Below, piece by piece: positions 59,110 through 64,000 of a stretch of DNA of 64,000 bases; positions within the stretch are counted from its first letter, which is position 1, and every line of letters begins with the position of its first letter. A program made the translations under genes and the position numbers. Below the pieces are notes generated by a model. The model was not told the origin of the DNA and did not search any database. It was given only the letters and a program-made list of their open reading frames with translations. This stretch comes from Rhodoferax ferrireducens T118 (GTDB lineage Bacteria; Pseudomonadota; Gammaproteobacteria; Burkholderiales; Burkholderiaceae_C): contig NC_007908.1 in assembly GCF_000013605.1 (NCBI RefSeq), positions 4,340,001-4,404,000 of the forward strand. The letters are read 5' to 3'.

Positions 59110-59802
59110 TCAGGGCGCCAGGTAGCGGGTGAGCTTGTCGCCCAGCAGCTCCGCGACCTCATCCCAGCCAGCGCAAACGCCGATTGTAGAAAGGTCCACT
59201 GTTTGCAAACCCGCATAGCCGCAGGGGTTGATACGCGTGTAGGGCTCCAGGTCCATCGCCACGTTCAACGCCACGCCGTGGTAAGTGCAGTTGCGGCTGA
59301 CCTTGAGCCCCAGGGCAGCGATCTTGCCCAGGCCGCCAAAACTGGGGTTGGCCAGCCCCGACTTCATCGGCCGCTGCGGCAGCAACGCATGCGAGCCCGG
59401 GTCATCCAGTCGCACGTAAATACCTGGCGCACCCGCCACCCGGTGCCCGGTCACGCCGAACTCCACCAAGGTGCGGATCACCGCTTCTTCTATCCGGTAA
59501 ACATATTCCTTGATGAAGTACCCGGCGCGTTTCAGGTCCAGCAGCGGATAGGCCACCACCTGGCCAGGGCCGTGGTAAGTGACCTGACCACCCCGGTTGG
59601 TCTGCACCACCGGGATAGTGCCGGGGTTGAACACATGTTCTGCCTTACCCGCCAGTCCTTGGGTGTAAACCGGGGGATGCTCACAAATCCATAGTTCATC
59701 AGGCGTCTCGGGCGTGCGCGCAGCGGTAAAAACCTGCATCGCTTCGTAGGCGGGAAGGTAGTCGATCCGGCCAAGTCGGTGCCGCAACAGGTCCATGGCC
59801 AT
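59110..59802 (-). CDS. lipB: octanoyl-[ACP]:protein N-octanoyltransferase
   Basis: A 230-residue transferase that moves octanoyl from ACP to lipoyl domains before LipA acts. Family motifs: [45 protein letters not shown] with the substrate His, and [25 protein letters not shown] (catalytic Lys). The catalytic cysteine is expected in NPCGYAGLQ near 205. It begins at the base next to the ybeD stop and is followed by lipA. Confidence 0.94.
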   Translation of the reverse strand: MAMDLLRHRLGRIDYLPAYEAMQVFTAARTPETPDELWICEHPPVYTQGLAGKAEHVFNPGTIPVVQTNRGGQVTYHGPGQVVAYPLLDLKRAGYFIKEYVYRIEEAVIRTLVEFGVTGHRVAGAPGIYVRLDDPGSHALLPQRPMKSGLANPSFGGLGKIAALGLKVSRNCTYHGVALNVAMDLEPYTRINPCGYAGLQTVDLSTIGVCAGWDEVAELLGDKLTRYLAP

Positions 59803-60078
59803 CTACAGCACCACTTTAACCATCGGATGCGTGGAAAGCGTGCGGTACAGCTCGTCAAGTTGCTCGCGGCTGGTGGCAGTCACGGTGATGGTCACACCCA
59901 AATACTTGCCGCCCTTGCTCTCGCGCAGCTCAACGGTGGCGGCATCAAACATGGGGTCGAACTGGCGGGCAATCAGGGTGATCGCATGCACCAGACCGTC
60001 CACTTTGGCGCCCATGACTTTGATGGGAAACCGCGACGGATAGGTAATGAGCGACTCGGGGGGTGTGGGCATGATCAC
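59803..60078 (-). CDS. ybeD: YbeD/DUF493 family protein
   Basis: A 91-residue alpha/beta protein of the DUF493 family (ITYPSRFPIKVMGAKVDGL, GKYLGVTITVTATSREQLDELYRTL). It commonly precedes lipB in proteobacteria; its fold resembles regulatory ACT-like domains and its role is unknown. Its stop abuts the lipB start. M1 and M3 are both possible starts. Confidence 0.9.
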   Translation of the reverse strand: MIMPTPPESLITYPSRFPIKVMGAKVDGLVHAITLIARQFDPMFDAATVELRESKGGKYLGVTITVTATSREQLDELYRTLSTHPMVKVVL

Positions 60079-60329
60079 AGGTGTTTAAAGCATTGGAAGC
60101 AAGGCAGCGTGGTGAATTCGCAGTTGCGGCAGCAGGGCAAAGCGGGTGACTTGTTCATCCGGAAATTATCGCTGGCCTGACCAATGCCGAGTTGGAGGCA
60201 ACAGAATTGAGCCGGCCAAGCGTCAGTTCGACCCCGACGGGGGTCACAAATTCAGCCGAAACCCGCAGGGGCAAATGGTCTCATCATTTCTGGGTATGGC
60301 CGCATCTGTTACGCCAATACTGGCAAACA
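60079..60329. other. intergenic region upstream of riboswitch promoter
   Basis: About 250 bp between the ybeD start and the riboswitch promoter, so it carries the ybeD-lipBA promoter. GACCCC-GACG-GGGGTC near 60229-60244 is a short perfect inverted repeat. No gene is supported; the small open frames here have no domain or ribosome binding site. Confidence 0.4.
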
Positions 60330-60335
60330 TATAAT
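60307..60335 (+). promoter_or_regulatory. sigma-70-type promoter of the riboswitch transcript
   Basis: A perfect -10 box TATAAT at 60330-60335, with TGTTAC 17 bases upstream (60307-60312) as a weak -35. A start near 60342 would begin the RNA just before the GEMM element. Confidence 0.55.
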
Positions 60336-60341
60336 GCGTCC

Positions 60342-60430
60342 AAGTTCAAAAGCACACCCGATCGAAAGACGGGGTCGCAAAGCTTCCGGCCTGACGCATT
60401 CGTGCGAAGTGGTAGCGGGGTTGCCCAAAA
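60342..60430 (+). ncRNA. cyclic-di-GMP-I (GEMM-I) riboswitch
   Basis: The conserved GEMM core is plain: ACACCCGATCGAAAGACGGG (first stem with GAAA tetraloop), GGTCGCAAAGC, TTCCGGCCT, and after the variable stem GCATTCGTGC, the 3' core GTGGTAGCGGGGTTGCC. These match the well-known Vibrio Vc2 aptamer segment by segment. The 5' boundary is less sure, because a GGCAAAC upstream of the -10 box also resembles aptamer sequence. It lies about 480 bases before the chemoreceptor start. Its switch element is not obvious; ACTTCGCC-GACCT-GGCGAAGT (60458-60478) is a strong hairpin just after it. Confidence 0.85.
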
Positions 60431-60563
60431 CGGGTCCAGTCCAACTGGCGCCCTCTAACTTCGCCGACCTGGCGAAGTCGGCAACCATTGCCGCATACGC
60501 TTTGGTCCGAAGCCCTGCCCCCCTTCTTTCTGCCTGATGCGCCCTTGACTGTGAGCCGTCGAA

Positions 60564-60596
60564 CCCGTGACCGTCATCTCTGTGTCGCGGGCTTTT
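60564..60596 (+). terminator. candidate terminator between riboswitch and chemoreceptor
   Basis: CCCGTGAC (60564-60571) pairs with GTCGCGGG (60584-60591) with one G-U pair, followed by CTTTT. It could end a short riboswitch RNA, or be the regulated attenuator. The T-tract is short. Confidence 0.45.
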
Positions 60597-60660
60597 GCAG
60601 AAATATTTTATGCTTCATACGAAGGGCACGTTTTGCAACTCAAGGACATGCGAATAACAC

Positions 60661-60687
60661 TTGAATTATCAAGAGTCGTGCCGATAA
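60661..60687 (+). promoter_or_regulatory. candidate FliA (sigma-28) promoter of the chemoreceptor gene
   Basis: GCCGATAA at 60680-60687 is a perfect sigma-28 -10 element. With the required 11-base spacer, TTGAATTA at 60661-60668 is a partial match to the -35 consensus TAAAGTTT. It lies 220 bases before the chemoreceptor start, fitting flagellar/chemotaxis co-regulation. Confidence 0.55.
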
Positions 60688-60907
60688 CACGCCCATCGCA
60701 CCAACAAAAAAATCACCCAGGGTGCAAGTGCTGCACCCAGTGAACCAAGCGATAGGAAGCGCCCCGCGGGAGTCCGCGCGCTGTTGTTCAAGCCTGACGC
60801 AGGAGCGCATGCGGGTCCTGCACGACATCGACAAACCAATGGGCAGCGCCAACATGGGGCTGCTCAATTCAATTTCCCATTGATCTCAAGAACCCCAGAG
60901 GATTCCC

Positions 60908-62677
60908 ATGGCACTTTTTACCAACATGAAAGTTTCGACCCGGCTGGCACTCGGCTTTGGCGCGATCGTCCTGATCGGCACTGCCATTTCGATCTTTGGG
61001 GCGCTCAAAATGCGCACGCTGGCCGGCAATCTCGATGAGGTGGCCAATAACCGGATGGTCAAAACCTTCCAGTTTGCTGCCTACAAGGACAACCTCAACA
61101 TCGTGGCAAGCTCCGTGCGCAACATGGTCATTACGCAGGACAACAATCTTCGTAACGGCGAGAAGAAGAAAATTGAAGAAAGTCGGGCCGCTAACGCCAA
61201 GCTCCTGGCACAACTGGAACAATCCACTCACTCACCTCAGGCCACTGAGTTCTTGAAAATCATCAAGGAGACGGGGCCTCGCTACTACATTGGTATCGAT
61301 AAAGTCTCCGAGCTTGCCAGCCGCGGCGCGGACGCGAGCGCTGGCAGCGAGCTGATGGGCGACGTGCAAAACCTGCAAAACACCTTATTCAAGGCCGTCG
61401 GTGATTCGATGGCCCTGCAGCAAACCCTCGCCGCAAAACTGGCGAATGAGGCCGCAGCTGAGGCCGCAGCATCAATGACGGTATTGATCAGCCTTGCGTT
61501 GTTGATGCTCTTGATTGGCACGGGTGTGGGCTGGGCAATTACTCGTAATCTGTCACGCTCACTGGGCGGCGAGCCCGCCGAGCTGTGCGATGCCGTTAGC
61601 CGCGTTGCCGATGGCGATCTGAGCGCCCGACTGCAGTTGCGTACCGGCGACACAGCCAGTGTGCTGGCAGCGGTGGAACGCATGCAAACGTCGTTGACCC
61701 GCGTGGTGGGCACGGTGCGCCAAGGCTCCGAGAGCGTGGCCAGCGCCAGCGCCGAGATCGCGCAAGGCAACCAGGATCTCTCGGCCCGCACCGAGCAACA
61801 GGCCAGCGCGCTGGAAGAAACCGCCGCGTCCATGGAAGAGCTCAGCGCCACCGTCAAGCAAAACGCCGACAACGCCAAACAGGCCAACCAACTGGCGCAA
61901 AGTGCTTCCACCGTCGCGATCCAGGGCGGTCATATGGTGAGCCAGGTGGTGGATACCATGAAGGGTATCAATGACGCCTCGCGCAAAATCTCGGACATTA
62001 TCAGCGTGATCGATGGCATCGCCTTCCAGACCAACATCCTGGCTCTGAACGCGGCGGTGGAAGCGGCGCGCGCGGGCGAGCAGGGGCGTGGTTTCGCTGT
62101 GGTAGCCAGTGAAGTGCGGTCCTTGGCGGGACGTTCGGCCAACGCCGCCAAGGAAATCAAGAGCCTGATCAATACCAGCGTCGAGCGGGTTGAGCAGGGC
62201 ACTGCGCAGGTCGATCAGGCCGGCGCCACCATGACCGAAGTGGTCGGTTCAATCCGCCGCGTCACCGACCTCATGGGCGAGATCACGGCCGCCAGCGTCG
62301 AACAAAGCCAGGGCGTGGCGCAAGTCGGCGAGGCTGTAACGCAGATGGACCAGACGACGCAACAGAATGCTGCGCTGGTGGAAGAGATGGCGGCGGCCGC
62401 TTCGAGCCTGCAGACACAGGCACAGGATCTGGTCGGGACAGTCGCGGTGTTCAAGCTGTCGCAGGACGATGTCGGCGGCAGGGCGCACAACACGACGCCG
62501 CAACGGACGATCAACACCCACCCCACCCCGGTCGACAGAACACTGGAAAGTGGCGCCAAGACAAAAATCGTTCCCAGTCCTGCGCCGCGCTCGCTGGCAG
62601 CTCCCGTGACGACCGCGCACAAAACCCCGCGAGCCGCCACCGCCAATGCGGGTGGGGATGACTGGGAAAGCTTCTAA
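60908..62677 (+). CDS. methyl-accepting chemotaxis protein with CheR-tethering tail
   Basis: A 589-residue receptor. N-terminal transmembrane helix (about 12-32), periplasmic four-helix sensor domain (about 35-190), second helix (about 188-212, [22 protein letters not shown]), HAMP (about 213-265), methylation helices, and the conserved signalling tip with [32 protein letters not shown] near 385. The tail ends in the pentapeptide DWESF, like the NWETF docking site for CheR/CheB. A long Pro/Thr linker precedes it. It is downstream of a FliA-like promoter and a c-di-GMP riboswitch, so it may be tuned to the motile state. Confidence 0.93.
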   Translation: MALFTNMKVSTRLALGFGAIVLIGTAISIFGALKMRTLAGNLDEVANNRMVKTFQFAAYKDNLNIVASSVRNMVITQDNNLRNGEKKKIEESRAANAKLLAQLEQSTHSPQATEFLKIIKETGPRYYIGIDKVSELASRGADASAGSELMGDVQNLQNTLFKAVGDSMALQQTLAAKLANEAAAEAAASMTVLISLALLMLLIGTGVGWAITRNLSRSLGGEPAELCDAVSRVADGDLSARLQLRTGDTASVLAAVERMQTSLTRVVGTVRQGSESVASASAEIAQGNQDLSARTEQQASALEETAASMEELSATVKQNADNAKQANQLAQSASTVAIQGGHMVSQVVDTMKGINDASRKISDIISVIDGIAFQTNILALNAAVEAARAGEQGRGFAVVASEVRSLAGRSANAAKEIKSLINTSVERVEQGTAQVDQAGATMTEVVGSIRRVTDLMGEITAASVEQSQGVAQVGEAVTQMDQTTQQNAALVEEMAAAASSLQTQAQDLVGTVAVFKLSQDDVGGRAHNTTPQRTINTHPTPVDRTLESGAKTKIVPSPAPRSLAAPVTTAHKTPRAATANAGGDDWESF

Positions 62678-62767
62678 GGTCACGTCTCGACATTCGCGGT
62701 AGCCAAGACGGGTTTTTGACCCGGCACAGCCAAAAGCTGCGGGCCTGCAGCCACGCTGCGGCTATTG

Positions 62768-62786
62768 GATGTGATGTGATGTGATG
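62768..62786. repeat. GATGT tandem microrepeat
   Basis: GATGT occurs three times in tandem, then GATG, in the 125-bp gap between the convergent chemoreceptor and ATPase genes. Being non-coding, length changes here would be harmless. Confidence 0.7.
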
Positions 62787-62802
62787 GGGGTTCGGCTTGG
62801 CA

Positions 62803-64000
62803 TCACTTGATGCACACCGACCTGACCATCTTGATGTCGGTCAGGCCCATCATGATTTTCTCCATGCCGTCCATCTTCAAGGTCCGCATGCCGCCTTCCA
62901 CCGCGGCGGCAAAAATCTCGGCGACGCGGGCACGCTCCTGGATCAGTTTCTTGATGCCGTCGTCGGCGATCAGCAGCTCATGCAGGCCGATGCGGCCTTT
63001 GTAGCCGGTGTTGTGGCACTTGTCGCAGCCTACATGGCGGTAAAACCGCAGTTGGCCGTCCTGATCGTATTGCCGGTGCCAGCTCGCGATCAATCTATCG
63101 GTTTCACCTTCATAGTCGGCCGCCCAGGCTTGCGAGTGCCGCAGCTCATCAGAATATTCGGCCGCAAACAGGCGCAGCTCTTCGGCATCGGGCACATAGG
63201 CTTCCTTGCAGTCACACAGCTTTTTGGCCAGCCGCTGCGCCAGAATGCCCAACAGCGCATCGGCAAAGTTGAAGGGGTCCATGCCCATGTCCAGCAGGCG
63301 GGTGATGGATTCCGGCGCCGAGTTGGTGTGCAGGGTCGAGAACACCAGGTGGCCGGTGAGCGACGCTTCGATGCCCATCGCCACCGTTTCCTTGTCGCGC
63401 GACTCGCCGACCATGATGATGTCGGGGTCGGCGCGCAAGAAGGCCCGCATGATGAGCGCAAAGTCGATGCCGGCTTTGCGGTTGATCTGGACCTGGCGCA
63501 GTCCTTTTTGCGTGATTTCCACCGGGTCTTCGGCCGTCCAGATTTTGGTGTCGGGCGTGTTGAGATGCTTGAGGATGGAGTGCAGCGTGGTGGTTTTGCC
63601 CGAGCCGGTCGGGCCGCACACGTAAAACAAGCCGTACGGCTTCTCGACGGTGCGAATGACGCGCTCCATGTTGTGCGGGGTGAGGCCCAGCTTGTCCATG
63701 GGGATCGGCTCCCCGGCGGCCAGAATCCGCATCACCACGTCTTCCACCCCGCCAGCGGACGGTATGGTGGCCACCCGCAGTTCAATGTCGAGCGGACCGT
63801 ATTTTTTAAACTTGATCTTGCCGTCCTGGGGCCGGCGGCGCTCTGAAATGTCGAGGTCGCACATGATCTTCAAACGGGTCACCATGGCCTGGCGAAAATG
63901 GGCCGGAACCTCGATATACGGCTGCAGCGTGCCATCGATGCGGAATCGGATGCCGGTTTTAAGCTTGCCCGGCATCGGCTCAATGTGAATATCGGACACA
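62803..64000 (-). CDS. GspE/PilB-family secretion/pilus ATPase (5' part off window)
   Basis: About 399 C-terminal residues of a type II secretion/type IV pilus assembly ATPase. The visible part starts at the SDIHIEP motif, then Walker A CGPTGSGKTTT near 130, the Asp box IWTAEDPVEI, Walker B-type IIMVGESRDKET and the His box GHLVFSTLHTNSA. A zinc-binding pattern follows (CDCKEAY ... CDKCHNTGYKGRIGLHELL). The SDIHIEP segment is internal in this family, so the true start lies beyond 64000. Whether it serves secretion or pili cannot be told without neighbours. Confidence 0.9.
   Translation of the reverse strand, partial: VSDIHIEPMPGKLKTGIRFRIDGTLQPYIEVPAHFRQAMVTRLKIMCDLDISERRRPQDGKIKFKKYGPLDIELRVATIPSAGGVEDVVMRILAAGEPIPMDKLGLTPHNMERVIRTVEKPYGLFYVCGPTGSGKTTTLHSILKHLNTPDTKIWTAEDPVEITQKGLRQVQINRKAGIDFALIMRAFLRADPDIIMVGESRDKETVAMGIEASLTGHLVFSTLHTNSAPESITRLLDMGMDPFNFADALLGILAQRLAKKLCDCKEAYVPDAEELRLFAAEYSDELRHSQAWAADYEGETDRLIASWHRQYDQDGQLRFYRHVGCDKCHNTGYKGRIGLHELLIADDGIKKLIQERARVAEIFAAAVEGGMRTLKMDGMEKIMMGLTDIKMVRSVCIK

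Noticed and set aside
60334..60537. 67-codon open frame across the riboswitch
   Set aside because: It overlaps the structured aptamer and has no domain or ribosome binding site.
62678..62802. Possible terminator CGGGT-TTTTG-ACCCG after the chemoreceptor
   Set aside because: Five-base stem with the T-run inside the loop, not after it; too weak to call.

Overview
The window looks like chromosome of a high-GC betaproteobacterium of the Burkholderiales, most like Comamonadaceae (Rhodoferax/Polaromonas type). The clues are the gatCAB and mreBCD-mrdA neighbourhood, two PEP-CTERM proteins, a PHA/acyl-CoA style gene set, and a family of short (about 55 bp) interspersed repeats. That placement is an inference from gene content; no rRNA marker is present.

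Layout. 1-4012: a lysine-degradation (kam) operon on the minus strand (kamA, kdd, a KamB-like P-loop protein and the first codons of another gene) with a divergent Lrp/AsnC regulator. 4021-10912: a sensor GGDEF-EAL protein, a PEP-CTERM protein, a glycogen phosphorylase and a bactofilin. 10975-15215: a TetR regulator divergent from an acyl-CoA synthetase and an unusual biotinyl-carboxyltransferase fusion. 15281-31172: a complete type I-C CRISPR-Cas locus. It comprises a WYL regulator, cas3-cas5-cas8c-cas7, a DinD/BRO-N gene inserted in the operon, cas4-cas1-cas2, a leader, and an array of 79 full repeats ending in two identical truncated units. 31274-38229: a periplasmic rhodanese, an MCE-type lipid ABC transporter operon, a GMC oxidoreductase and a TauE-type permease. 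38252-48549: cell-shape genes (mreBCD, mrdA), gatCAB, a DUF4124 protein, pyrE and xth. 48609-53088: a second PEP-CTERM protein and a SWIM/SNF2 helicase. 53170-58050: a 4.9-kb mobile element. 58046-60078: lipA, lipB, ybeD. 60330-62677: a c-di-GMP (GEMM-I) riboswitch, a FliA-like promoter and a chemoreceptor. The right edge holds a truncated GspE/PilB-type ATPase.

The most interesting parts are these. (1) The 53170-58050 segment has TGT/ACA termini, and each end carries three degenerate CAGAAG-type repeats at about 22-bp spacing, arranged like the TnsB sites of Tn7. It is flanked by an exact 11-bp direct repeat, it replaced the last codons of lipA, and it carries only an orphan TnsA-like nuclease and a large GGDEF-EAL cargo gene. 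(2) A DinD-like gene sits between the effector and adaptation modules of the I-C operon, at a point where base composition changes. (3) A short interspersed repeat family is present in five copies, two of them in frame inside protein-coding genes and one supplying the start of a lipoprotein signal peptide. (4) Cyclic-di-GMP is a recurring theme, with two GGDEF-EAL proteins and a GEMM riboswitch.
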